In this document: one piece after another, positions 16,208 through 24,011 of the stretch
Layout: each line of letters begins with the position of its first letter
Position numbering within the stretch: position 1 is the stretch's first letter
From: Microbacterium sp. USTB-Y
Lineage (GTDB): Bacteria > Actinomycetota > Actinomycetes > Actinomycetales > Microbacteriaceae
Reading direction: 5' to 3'
Assembly (NCBI RefSeq): GCF_023703415.1
Contig: NZ_JAGMTU010000007.1
Span: forward strand, 114,537 to 178,536
Length of the DNA stretch: 64,000 nucleotides
Made by a program: the position numbers and the translations under genes
Notes under the pieces: generated by a model
What the model was told of the DNA's origin: nothing
Database searches by the model: none
The model's input: only the letters and a program-made list of their open reading frames with translations

Positions 16208-17662
16208 TCAGCCCGGCAGGCCGCCGGTCGAGACCAGCCGGATGCCCACGAAGCGCAGCTCCGACATCTCCTCCATCGCGTACTCGACTCCCTCGCGTCC
16301 GATGCCGCTGAGCTTGCGGCCGCCGAACGGATAGTTGTCCTGCCGATACCGCGAGGAGTCGTTGATCCACAGCGCACCCACGTCGATCTCGCTCGCGGCG
16401 CGGAACGCCGTCTGCAGATCGTTCGTGAAGAGGCCCGCCTGCAGGCCGAACCGGCTGTCGTTGACGAGGGCGAACGCCTCCTCGATGGTGTCGAAGGCGG
16501 CGAGCGTGGCGATCGGCCCGAAGGCCTCCTCGCAGCTCAGTGCCGCCTCGGCGGGGACGTCTCGCAGCACCGTCGGACGGATGGTCCGCTCGTGACGCTC
16601 CCCGCCGGTGAGCACGGTCGCACCCAGAGACTTCGCCTGATCGATCCACTCGAGCAGCTGCTCGAGATGCGAGGCCGAAGCGAGCGGGCCGATCTCGGTC
16701 TCGGGATCCCGGGGATCACCGATCACCATCGCCTCCGCCGCACGGACGAGCTCGACCGAGAACTCCTCGATGATCGAGGAGTGCACGATGAGCCGCTGCG
16801 CCGAGATGCATGCCTGCCCCGAGGAGAGGAACGCACTCGTCGCAAGGGTGCGTGCGGTGGCCACCGGATCCGCGTCCGCGCAGACGACGTTGGCCGCGCT
16901 GGAGCCGAGCTCGAGCGTGAGCTTCTTCAGCCCGGCGGTCGCAGCGATCGCGCGGCCGGTGGCGACGCCCCCGGTGACGGTGACCATCCGCACCCGGTCG
17001 TCCGTGACGAGCGGCCGCGCGGCGTCGTCGACGGAGCCGATGACCACGTTCAGGGCGCCCGCGGGGAGGCCCGCATCGCGCACGATCTCTGCGAGCATCA
17101 GCGCCGAGACCGGCGTCTGATCGGCGGGCTTCATGACCACCGCGTTACCCATCGCCAGTGCCGGCGCGACCTTGTTCGCCGCCAGATTGATCGGCGAGTT
17201 CGACGGGACGATCGCGGCGATCACACCGACCGGCACGCGCATCGTGTACCCGAAACGGCCTTCACCCCCGGGCACCGAGTCCATCGGAAGCACCGCTCCG
17301 ATCGGCATCGTCGCGACGAGATCCGCGGCCATGGAGAACAGCTGGGCGGCTCGTCCGATCTCGCGTCGCGCGTCGCGGACGGGCTTGCCGCCCTCCTCGA
17401 CGACCGTGTCGACGAGCTCGTCGTGGCGCGCCCGGATGCCGTCGGCGATGTGGCGCAGAGCGGCGGAGCGCTCGTGGGCGGGCAGATGCCGCAGCACCTC
17501 GCCGTGGGCGCGCGCGGCGCTGCCGATCGCCGCATCCACGTCGGCGGGCGAGGCCGAGGCGATCCTCGCGACGACGTGGTCGTCGTAAGGGCTGCGCACG
17601 ACCAGCGTCGCACCGGAGCCGAGTCGCTCCGCGTTGTCGATCCAGATGCCCCGCTCGCTCAT
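16208..17662 (-). CDS. NAD(P)+-dependent aldehyde dehydrogenase
   Basis: 484-residue ALDH superfamily enzyme. Landmarks in order: VIAAIVPSNSPINLAANKVA (cofactor entrance, Asn), VMKPADQTPVSA, VTVTGGVATGRAIAA, the general-base Glu in LTLELGSSAA, the catalytic Cys in FLSSGQACISAQRLIV, and CEEAFGPIATLAAF. NYPFGGRKLSGIGREG closes the protein. The closest style is the semialdehyde/betaine-aldehyde/lactaldehyde branch (MSERGIW). The ATG at 17662 overlaps the prpF stop (ATGA). In context it probably oxidises a semialdehyde, for instance one made by the class III aminotransferase at 20.9-22.1 kb. That pairing is inference. Confidence 0.9.
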   Translation of the reverse strand: MSERGIWIDNAERLGSGATLVVRSPYDDHVVARIASASPADVDAAIGSAARAHGEVLRHLPAHERSAALRHIADGIRARHDELVDTVVEEGGKPVRDARREIGRAAQLFSMAADLVATMPIGAVLPMDSVPGGEGRFGYTMRVPVGVIAAIVPSNSPINLAANKVAPALAMGNAVVMKPADQTPVSALMLAEIVRDAGLPAGALNVVIGSVDDAARPLVTDDRVRMVTVTGGVATGRAIAATAGLKKLTLELGSSAANVVCADADPVATARTLATSAFLSSGQACISAQRLIVHSSIIEEFSVELVRAAEAMVIGDPRDPETEIGPLASASHLEQLLEWIDQAKSLGATVLTGGERHERTIRPTVLRDVPAEAALSCEEAFGPIATLAAFDTIEEAFALVNDSRFGLQAGLFTNDLQTAFRAASEIDVGALWINDSSRYRQDNYPFGGRKLSGIGREGVEYAMEEMSELRFVGIRLVSTGGLPG

Positions 17663-18825
17663 GCCCGGCTCCTCACGTCCATCCCATCCTCGCTGACGAT
17701 GTCGACCCAGTCCCGTCCCACGAACAATGTGGCGTCGGCGAGCCGGCGTGCCGAACGCACGCTGTCGACGGCCTGCGCCGATCCGTCCGTGCCCCGCTCG
17801 ACCCCGAGCCGGACGGATCCCGCGAACGTGCCGATCGAGAACTCGCACGCCGGCACCTGCGCGGACGCGCGCAGCAGCGAGTGCACGGCGCTGCCCTCGA
17901 TCCCCGCCGCGGCGGCCACGGCGACCGCGCTGGTGATGCCGATCGCCGGGTGGAGCTCGGTCATCGAGACCATGCGGGCCTCGATGTCCGCCCCGGACTC
18001 GCTCGCGGCGGGCCCGACGATGCCGACTTTGGGCACCGCCTGTCCCCCGCCGGGCAGACCCATCCGCGCGGCGGCGGCCTGCCGGAATCGCATGAGCCAC
18101 GGCAGCAGCTCGGCCACCGCGGGCCGTGATGACAGACCGCCCTCGAAGCCGATCTCATCGACCGAGACCAGAGCGGTGGGGGATCCGGCGTCGATCATGG
18201 TGCTCAGCACCCGTTTCCCGTCGACGATGAGCACGTCCACGGGACTGCCGGTGGGCAGGGTCCGGCCGTACTCGGACCATGTCGGCGGACTCCAGCGCAG
18301 CACGACCCGCACACCGGGGTACACGGTGCCCGGCACGATCTCGTCGCCGTCATGCGGCGGGACCTGTGCGTCGGGGGTCTGGACGACGGCCTCCAGCACG
18401 AGTCCGGAGTGGCGGTTGATGAGAGTGAGCGTGGTGGCCGGCGCGGTGAGCGGCACGAGCCCCTCCTGCACGGCGTAGAGCGCGACGGCCGAGGCGCAGT
18501 TGCCGCAGTTGCTGTCCCACTCGACCCGCTGCGTGGCGACGCTGACCTGAGCGAGCTCGTATTCCACGACCCCGTCGAAGGCACCCGCCGCGTCGACGAT
18601 CATCGCCTTGCTCGTCGTGGACGTGCCGCCGCCGACTCCGTCGATCTGACGCTGGTCCGGTGACCCGAACAGCCGCAGGAGCAGAGCATCGCGCGCCGCG
18701 AGGTCGATGGGGAGGTGATCGTCGCGCAGAATCCAGCACTTGCTCGTGCCTCCGCGCATCCACACGGCGGGGATGCGGGCGTCGCGCCTCAGTTCCTCGT
18801 CGAGCGCGAGCGTTTCATGTTCCAT
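17659..18825 (-). CDS. PrpF family isomerase (4-oxalomesaconate tautomerase / methylaconitate isomerase-like)
   Basis: 388-residue protein with the double DAP-epimerase fold of PrpF. Signature motifs are WMRGGTSKCWILRDDHLP near residue 22, DGVGGGTSTTSKAMIV near 64 and DSNCGNCASAV near 105 (the Cys region used in acid/base chemistry), plus the second-half SMTELHPAIGITSAV. Family members isomerise unsaturated tricarboxylates (PrpF) or tautomerise 4-oxalomesaconate (GalD/LigU). It is the first gene of an operon with an ALDH and an EthD-like protein, behind a GTGTAC palindrome. The start at 18825 follows AAAGGAAC. The actual substrate is unknown. Confidence 0.88.
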   Translation of the reverse strand: MEHETLALDEELRRDARIPAVWMRGGTSKCWILRDDHLPIDLAARDALLLRLFGSPDQRQIDGVGGGTSTTSKAMIVDAAGAFDGVVEYELAQVSVATQRVEWDSNCGNCASAVALYAVQEGLVPLTAPATTLTLINRHSGLVLEAVVQTPDAQVPPHDGDEIVPGTVYPGVRVVLRWSPPTWSEYGRTLPTGSPVDVLIVDGKRVLSTMIDAGSPTALVSVDEIGFEGGLSSRPAVAELLPWLMRFRQAAAARMGLPGGGQAVPKVGIVGPAASESGADIEARMVSMTELHPAIGITSAVAVAAAAGIEGSAVHSLLRASAQVPACEFSIGTFAGSVRLGVERGTDGSAQAVDSVRSARRLADATLFVGRDWVDIVSEDGMDVRSRA

Positions 18826-18854
18826 GTTGCGTTCCTTTGCACACGGTGCGGTAC

Positions 18855-18877
18855 TTGCGTGTACGATTGTACACAAT
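18855..18877 (-). promoter_or_regulatory. GTGTAC operator of the prpF operon
   Basis: GTGTAC (18859-18864), GATT, GTACAC (18869-18874), extended to TTGCGTGTAC/GTACACAAT, 30 bp upstream of the prpF ATG. It matches the site at 12250-12269 before the amidohydrolase operon (same half-sites and 4-nt spacer). The shape (TTGTACACAA core) is compatible with FCD-type GntR regulators. Confidence 0.72.
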
Positions 18878-19005
18878 GAAATCCATTCGCTGTCAACCTC
18901 GTGCCGGGGCCCGGTTCTCCGGCCTTCGCCGGGGCTGGATCCGCGACGGATCCGGCTTCGGCGCGCATCGGCGACACAGCGACGAATCCCGAGAGGATGG
19001 GAGCC

Positions 19006-19758
19006 ATGAGCCTCGAGATCCATCCGGTGTGCGTGGGGCGTATCAACGGCCTGCACATGCCCTCCGTCACCTACCTGCGCGGGTGGGGTGAGCGCTTCGA
19101 CACCGTGTTCATCATGTTCGCGATCACCGGCGGGGCATCGCCGATCATCGTCGACACCGGACCGCCCGATGCCGACACCGTCAAACGACTGCACGGCCAC
19201 GATCTGATCCGTGCCGTCGACGAGCATCCGGCCGCCGCCCTCGAGAAGCTCGGCATCGATCCCGCGGAGGTGCGCACGGTCATCAACACCCATCTGCACT
19301 GGGACCACTCGTCGAACAACGACCTGTTCCCGAACGCGGAGGTGATCGTGCAGCGCAGCGAGGTCGACTACGCGATCGATCCCGTCGAGTGGCACAACGT
19401 GATGTTCGAGCGCCTTCCCGGTGTGCAGTCCCCGTGGCGCCGCGCCGAGGACCGGATCCGCACGGTCGAGGGCGACACCGAGATCGCCGAGGGCGTCTCC
19501 GTCATCGCGCTCCCGGGACACACCCCCGGCTCGCAGGGCGTGCTGGTGCAGGGCGCCGACCGCCGCTACCTGCTCGCCGGCGACACCGTGAACGCCTACG
19601 TCAACTGGGAGGGCGATGCGACCGCCTCCCACATCCCGTCCGGCCTCTACACGAGCATCACCGACTACGCCGCGAGCTTCGCGACGATCGACTCCCTCGA
19701 CTGCGAGGTGATCCCGAGCCATGATCGCGCCGTGCTCGATCACGGACCGTTCCTCTGA
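19006..19758 (+). CDS. MBL-fold metallo-hydrolase (AHL-lactonase-like)
   Basis: 250-residue metallo-beta-lactamase-fold enzyme. The metal-binding motif is INTHLHWDHSSNN (HxHxDH), followed by the His of LPGHTPGSQGVL, the bridging Asp of LLAGDTVNAY and the final His of VIPSHDRAV. The set is complete and the spacing is like N-acyl-homoserine lactonases and related lactone hydrolases. It stands alone on the plus strand, divergent from the prpF operon and convergent with the 19.8-33.8 kb operon. The ATG at 19006 is chosen; an in-frame ATG at 18997 is the alternative (GAGAGG upstream). Lactone hydrolysis is inferred from family and neighbourhood. Confidence 0.85.
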   Translation: MSLEIHPVCVGRINGLHMPSVTYLRGWGERFDTVFIMFAITGGASPIIVDTGPPDADTVKRLHGHDLIRAVDEHPAAALEKLGIDPAEVRTVINTHLHWDHSSNNDLFPNAEVIVQRSEVDYAIDPVEWHNVMFERLPGVQSPWRRAEDRIRTVEGDTEIAEGVSVIALPGHTPGSQGVLVQGADRRYLLAGDTVNAYVNWEGDATASHIPSGLYTSITDYAASFATIDSLDCEVIPSHDRAVLDHGPFL

Positions 19759-19771
19759 TCCGCAGCCCCGC

Positions 19772-19820
19772 GCAACGGCTGAGGGCCGGAATGCTCTGCA
19801 TTCCGGCCCTCAGCCGTTGC
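19772..19820. terminator. Perfect 23-bp stem bidirectional terminator
   Basis: Arms 19772-19794 and 19798-19820 are perfectly complementary (GCAACGGCTGAGGGCCGG...), with a 3-nt loop TCT. It is placed exactly between the convergent stops at 19758 and 19834, so it serves both strands. Confidence 0.85.
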
Positions 19821-19833
19821 GTACCCGTCCCGT

Positions 19834-20757
19834 CTATGCGCCGACGAGCAGCCTGCGCGGGTTGTCGACGACGATCCGCTCGACGATCTCCGCGTCGACA
19901 CCGGCCGCGATGAGCTCGCCGCGCATCTCGCGCAGCACATAGGAGTACCCGGGGCCGCCGCGGCGCTCCCGGTCGGTGATCCAGCAGACGTCGTGCGAGA
20001 GCAGGAGCTTGTCGGCGAGCCCGCGGCGCACCATCTCGACGGTGTTGCGCACGCGCTCCTCCTGCTGGGGGATGTCGAGCGGGCCGTTGCGGTCGTACAT
20101 CACGAAGGCGCCGCGCCGGGCCAGGACCTCGTGGTAGTCGACGTCGTCGAGTCCGTCGCAGTGGCTCACGGCGACGCGGCGCAGATCGACGCCCTCCTCC
20201 TCGAGCACATCGAGCTGCCACAGCCCGACCTTCGAGCGCGTGCCGTGCAGGATGATTCCGAGACCGGTCCTGCGGTGCGCACGGGCGCTCGCCCGCAGAG
20301 CCCGCTCCTCGACGGCGGAGAGCCACTCGCGATCGGCGCCGATCTCTCCGATGACACCGGGGCGGATGCCGTCGGTGCCGTTCTCGATGTCGTCGACGAG
20401 CCGCTCCGTGAGGACGGCCACGCTGAGCTTGTTGAAGTCCTCCTCGTAGAAGGGCTCGCGATACCAGCCGGATCCCATCACGATGTGCACGTCCGACTCG
20501 ACGGAAGCCTGCAGCAGCTTGTGCGGGTCGCGCCCGAGGCCGCCGCTCGTGCAGTCGACGATCGTGGCGCCGCCCGCCGCCTTGTAGGAGCGCAGGTCGT
20601 TGACGGCCTCGTAGAGGTCCATCATGAACGACGCCTTCTGCCGGTTCACCCGGTACATGTCCGAGACGATGTGCTCATGCGGCATCGTCGGCCCGAGGGC
20701 GCGCGCGGACACGGGGCCCCGCACCGTCTGCACGGTCTGTCCGGCCTGTGAGGTCAT
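19834..20757 (-). CDS. Phosphotriesterase-family hydrolase (third paralogue)
   Basis: 307-residue PTE/PLL-fold hydrolase with an intact metal site: MPHEHIV, GVIGEIGADREW, IILHGTRS (His), VAVSHCDGLDD (His) and LLLSHDVCW (Asp). HIVMGSGWY is shared with the paralogue at 14305. It ends the long minus-strand operon, 95 bp downstream of the aminotransferase stop. Divergence from the other two paralogues in the active-site flanks (for example YDRNGPLDIPQQEER) suggests a different substrate or pathway step. The ATG at 20757 has a GGGAGAGCGAGCAG stretch just upstream. Confidence 0.87.
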   Translation of the reverse strand: MTSQAGQTVQTVRGPVSARALGPTMPHEHIVSDMYRVNRQKASFMMDLYEAVNDLRSYKAAGGATIVDCTSGGLGRDPHKLLQASVESDVHIVMGSGWYREPFYEEDFNKLSVAVLTERLVDDIENGTDGIRPGVIGEIGADREWLSAVEERALRASARAHRRTGLGIILHGTRSKVGLWQLDVLEEEGVDLRRVAVSHCDGLDDVDYHEVLARRGAFVMYDRNGPLDIPQQEERVRNTVEMVRRGLADKLLLSHDVCWITDRERRGGPGYSYVLREMRGELIAAGVDAEIVERIVVDNPRRLLVGA

Positions 20758-20852
20758 CGTCTGCTCGCTCTCCCGGGGCGCATCCCCGCTCCGCTGCGTC
20801 GTCGCGGGATCCCGCCGATCCCGGCGACTGCTCCGATCATGCCCGGCACGGC

Positions 20853-22109
20853 TCAACCCGCGACGGCGGCGTGCAGCGCCTCGCCGAAGATCTGCACCGC
20901 ACGATCGACATCCTCCGCCTCGACCACGAGCGGCGGGACGATGCGCATCGTGTCGCGGTCGATGCCGCAGGTGAGGATGAGCAGCCCTCGCGCATACGCC
21001 TCCTTCTGCACCCGCGCCGCGAGCGCCGTTCCGACCGATCCGTCGGCATGGCGCAGTTCGACTCCCACCATGAGGCCCAGTCCGCGCACCTCGTGCACCT
21101 CCGCCACGCTCTCCGAGACGGCGCGCAGCCCGTCGATCAGCCGTTGGCCCTGCACCGCGGCGTTGTCGACGAGCTCCTCCTGCTCGTACACGTCGAGCGT
21201 GGCGAGGGCTGCAGCAGCGGTGACGACGTGGCCGGAGAACGTGCCTCCCATGGATCCCGCCCAGGCCTTGTCCATGAGCTCCTTCGACGCGGCGAGCGCC
21301 GAGATCGGCAGGCCGGACGCCATCCCCTTCCCCATCACGATCATGTCGGGGCGCGCATCGAAGTGCTCGAACGCCCAGAAGCGTCCCGTGCGTCCCCAGC
21401 CGGCCTGGATCTCGTCGAAGATCAGCAGGATCCCATGGGCGTCCGCACGCTCGCGCAGCCCGTCGAAGAACCGCTTCGTGCCCGGAACGTAGCCGCCCTC
21501 GCCCTGAACCGCTTCCACGAGGAAGGCAGCGGTATCCTGCGGGATCGAGATCGTGGCGAGGATGCGGTCGAGCTGCTCGAGCGCGTGATCGGTCGCGTCG
21601 CCCTGGACCGACCGCAGACGCGCCGGCGCCGGGTAGGGTGCGAACACCACGCCGGCCATGAGCGGACTGATGCCTGCACGCACTTTCGCCGTCGACGACG
21701 TGAGCGAGGCCGCTCCCATCGTGCGCCCGTGGAACCCGCCCTCGAAGGCGATGATGTTGGGGCGTCCGGTCGCGTGTCGCGCCAGGCGCACCGCCGTCTC
21801 GACCGCCTCGGCACCGATGTTGCCGAACCACATCCGGTCGATGCCCTCGGGCAGATACGGTCCGAAGCGCTCCAGGAAATCGAGCGTCGGACGGTTCAGC
21901 CCGAGGCTCGAGGCGGGGAGCAGGATCTTCGCCACCTGGTCCTGGATGGCCTGCACCACGTGGGGATGGCTGTGCCCGGTGCTCGTCACCGCGATTCCTG
22001 CGGCGAAGTCCAAGAGCTCGGTGCCGTCCTCGAGGTGCAACCGCACCCCGGAACCTCGATCGATCACACCGCCGGTGAACTGGGCCAGATTCTCTGCGAG
22101 TCGCAGCAT
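20853..22109 (-). CDS. Class III (omega-amino acid type) PLP aminotransferase
   Basis: 418-residue fold type I aminotransferase similar to GabT/acetylornithine transaminases. Visible features are GHSHPHVVQAI, the gate GNIGAEAVETAVRLAR, GGFHGRTMGA, the cofactor Asp in LLIFDEIQAGWGRTG, the Schiff-base Lys in IVMGKGMASGLPISA, and the phosphate-binding GGTFSGH. It would move an amino group from a terminal amine to a keto acid, giving a semialdehyde. It lies between the CoA-transferase and a PTE-like gene in one operon, and the ALDH at 16.2-17.7 kb could oxidise its product. Substrate unknown. Confidence 0.9.
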   Translation of the reverse strand: MLRLAENLAQFTGGVIDRGSGVRLHLEDGTELLDFAAGIAVTSTGHSHPHVVQAIQDQVAKILLPASSLGLNRPTLDFLERFGPYLPEGIDRMWFGNIGAEAVETAVRLARHATGRPNIIAFEGGFHGRTMGAASLTSSTAKVRAGISPLMAGVVFAPYPAPARLRSVQGDATDHALEQLDRILATISIPQDTAAFLVEAVQGEGGYVPGTKRFFDGLRERADAHGILLIFDEIQAGWGRTGRFWAFEHFDARPDMIVMGKGMASGLPISALAASKELMDKAWAGSMGGTFSGHVVTAAAALATLDVYEQEELVDNAAVQGQRLIDGLRAVSESVAEVHEVRGLGLMVGVELRHADGSVGTALAARVQKEAYARGLLILTCGIDRDTMRIVPPLVVEAEDVDRAVQIFGEALHAAVAG

Positions 22110-22154
22110 GTCTTCTCTCTTCTCGGGTCTTGCGTTCTTCTGCGTCAGGTCGCT

Positions 22155-23567
22155 TCAGTCGCGTGCGAATGCGCCCTCGCGGGCCGTGAACTCGGGGGAG
22201 GCGACGAGCGGGAAGTCGGTGAGCTCGGCGATCTCGTCGAAGCTGAAGCCGTCTGCGACGCGCTCCACGACGAACCGCTCGCCGTTCCAGCGGAAGACCG
22301 CCAGGTCCGTCACCACGATGTCCACGCACGCAGGTCCGGTGAGGGGGTAGTCGCACTCGGCGACGAGTTTGTGCGCGCCGTTCTTCGCGGTGTGCGTCAT
22401 CATCACCATGACGGTTCCACCGCCGGCGACGAGATCCATCGCGCCCCCGATGCCGCCGCCGACCATCGCCGGCTGGCTCCAGTTCGCCAGGTTCGCGTGC
22501 GCGTCGACCTGGAATCCCCCCAGAACGACCGCGTCCACGTGGCCGCCGCGCACCATCTCGAACGCGGTGACGCTCTCGAAATAGGATCCGCCTGGACGCA
22601 GACGCACGTATTCCCCGCCGGCGTTGTAGAGCGCGGGGTCGTAGTCCTCCTCCGCGGCGGCCTCGCCGTAGCCGAGGACGCCGTTCTCGCCGTGCAGGGT
22701 GACATCCCGCCCGGCGATGTGGTTCGACACGAGCGTGGGCATGCCGACCCCGAGGTTGACGTAGCTGCCCTCTGGGATGAGGTCGGCGGTGATCTTCGCC
22801 ATCTCGCCGCGGGTCCAGCCTCTCTTGCCGTTGTACTCCTGCGCGGCGTCGCTCCCTGCACCGGGTCGGGCCGCCCAGAACCGCGGCTTGACGTCGGCCG
22901 TCTGCAGCACGACCCGGTCGACGAAGATGCCGGGCAGGTCGATCGACTCCGGCGGCAGCGCACCCTCGACGATCTCATCGACCTCGGCGATCGCGATCTG
23001 CGCGCCTTTCGCGAAACTCGGCATGAAGTTGCGTCCGACGCCGGCGAAGTCCAGGTTGCCGAAGCGGTCGGCCCGGCGCGCCCGGATCAGGGCGTAGTCG
23101 ACCGGAAGCGCCTTCTCCAGTACATAGTCGACGCCGTCGATCGTGCGCACCTCCTTGCCCTCGGCGACCACCGTGCCGACGCCGGTGCGGGTGAAGACGG
23201 CGCCGATGCCTGCGCCTGCCGCACGCAGCCGCTCGACGAGGGTGCCCTGCGGCACGAGCTCGACCTCGATGTCACCGGCGGCGATCTGCTGCTCGGCGGG
23301 CGAGCGGTCGCCGCTGGCCCGAGCCGAGAACGAGACGATCAAGCGCTTGACCTGATGGTTCTCGATGAGGGTCATCGACCGGTAGGGTCCCTCTCCCAGA
23401 GAGTTCGCGACGATGCACAGCTCCTTCGCCCCCTGGGCGCGCAGCGCGACGGTGAGGCTGGAAGGGAAGCTCTGCGTGAGCCCGAAGCCCGCGACCGCGA
23501 TGGTCGCGCCATCCGGAACATCTGCGACCGCGGCCTCGGGGGAAGGGAAGATCTTGTCGTTCGGCAT
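22155..23567 (-). CDS. 3-oxoacid CoA-transferase, alpha and beta subunits fused
   Basis: 470-residue family I CoA-transferase. The A half (about 1-235) begins KIFPSPEAAVADVPDGATIA and includes VANSLG and FGNLDFAGVGRNF. The B half (about 255-470) begins RGEMAKITADLIPEGSYVNLG and contains the catalytic Glu in LHGENGVLGYG, followed by GGHVDAVVLGGFQVD. Most bacteria keep the subunits separate; here they form a single SCOT-like chain. It would activate a keto acid or dicarboxylate with succinyl-CoA or acetyl-CoA before the downstream carbon-carbon cleavage. It sits between the DUF35/thiolase pair and the aminotransferase. Confidence 0.9.
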   Translation of the reverse strand: MPNDKIFPSPEAAVADVPDGATIAVAGFGLTQSFPSSLTVALRAQGAKELCIVANSLGEGPYRSMTLIENHQVKRLIVSFSARASGDRSPAEQQIAAGDIEVELVPQGTLVERLRAAGAGIGAVFTRTGVGTVVAEGKEVRTIDGVDYVLEKALPVDYALIRARRADRFGNLDFAGVGRNFMPSFAKGAQIAIAEVDEIVEGALPPESIDLPGIFVDRVVLQTADVKPRFWAARPGAGSDAAQEYNGKRGWTRGEMAKITADLIPEGSYVNLGVGMPTLVSNHIAGRDVTLHGENGVLGYGEAAAEEDYDPALYNAGGEYVRLRPGGSYFESVTAFEMVRGGHVDAVVLGGFQVDAHANLANWSQPAMVGGGIGGAMDLVAGGGTVMVMMTHTAKNGAHKLVAECDYPLTGPACVDIVVTDLAVFRWNGERFVVERVADGFSFDEIAELTDFPLVASPEFTAREGAFARD

Positions 23568-23582
23568 GATGGTGCTCTCTCT

Positions 23583-24011
23583 TCAGCGCGTGCGCGCGGG
23601 ACGGAATCGCGGGACGACGTGCCCGTCTCCGGCGTGGAAGACCACTTCGACCGGATCGTCGATGCGGATGTCGTCGACCTCGCAGTCGACGATGTTCGTC
23701 ATGATGGTCGGCCCCTCCTCGAGGGTCACGTAGGCGACGAGGTACGGTGCCGCCTCGCGCCAGGGACCGTAAGCCCGGCGGATCACGGTGAAGCTGTAGA
23801 CCGTGCCGCGGCCGGAACCCGTCTCCCATACAGTGCGATCGCTGTGGCAGAACGGGCAGATCGGGCGCGGGTACCAGTGCGCCTCGCCGCACGCCTCGCA
23901 GCGCTTGATGACGAACCGGCCCTCCGCGGCAGCCGTCCAGAACTCGGCGGTGTCCGGGTTCGGGGCCGGTGCCGGCACGGGCAACGGGGCGTCCGTGATG
24001 ATCTCGCTCAT
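23583..24011 (-). CDS. DUF35 OB-fold acyl-CoA-associated protein with zinc ribbon
   Basis: 142-residue partner protein. The N-terminal rubredoxin-like zinc ribbon has CEACG and CPFCHS (Cys pairs near residues 38 and 52). It is followed by an OB fold (TVYSFTVIRRAYGP, APYLVAYVTLEEGP) that in relatives binds the acyl-CoA. DUF35 proteins pair with SCP2-type thiolases, for example in the steroid retro-aldolase Ltp2-ChsH2 and in HMG-CoA synthase complexes. The thiolase-like gene is immediately upstream with an ATGA overlap (24008-24011), so a stable complex is expected. Confidence 0.9.
   Translation of the reverse strand: MSEIITDAPLPVPAPAPNPDTAEFWTAAAEGRFVIKRCEACGEAHWYPRPICPFCHSDRTVWETGSGRGTVYSFTVIRRAYGPWREAAPYLVAYVTLEEGPTIMTNIVDCEVDDIRIDDPVEVVFHAGDGHVVPRFRPARTR

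Noticed and set aside
13214..20757. Organophosphate degradation as the function of the PTE-like genes
   Set aside because: Motifs fit the phosphotriesterase-like lactonase group, one copy lacks metal ligands, and the neighbours belong to carboxylate/CoA chemistry.
19834..20757. Quorum quenching (AHL lactonase) as the role of the PLL/MBL genes
   Set aside because: Family allows it, but no acyl-chain or homoserine genes are present and the operon context is a full catabolic route, so the specific claim is unsupported.
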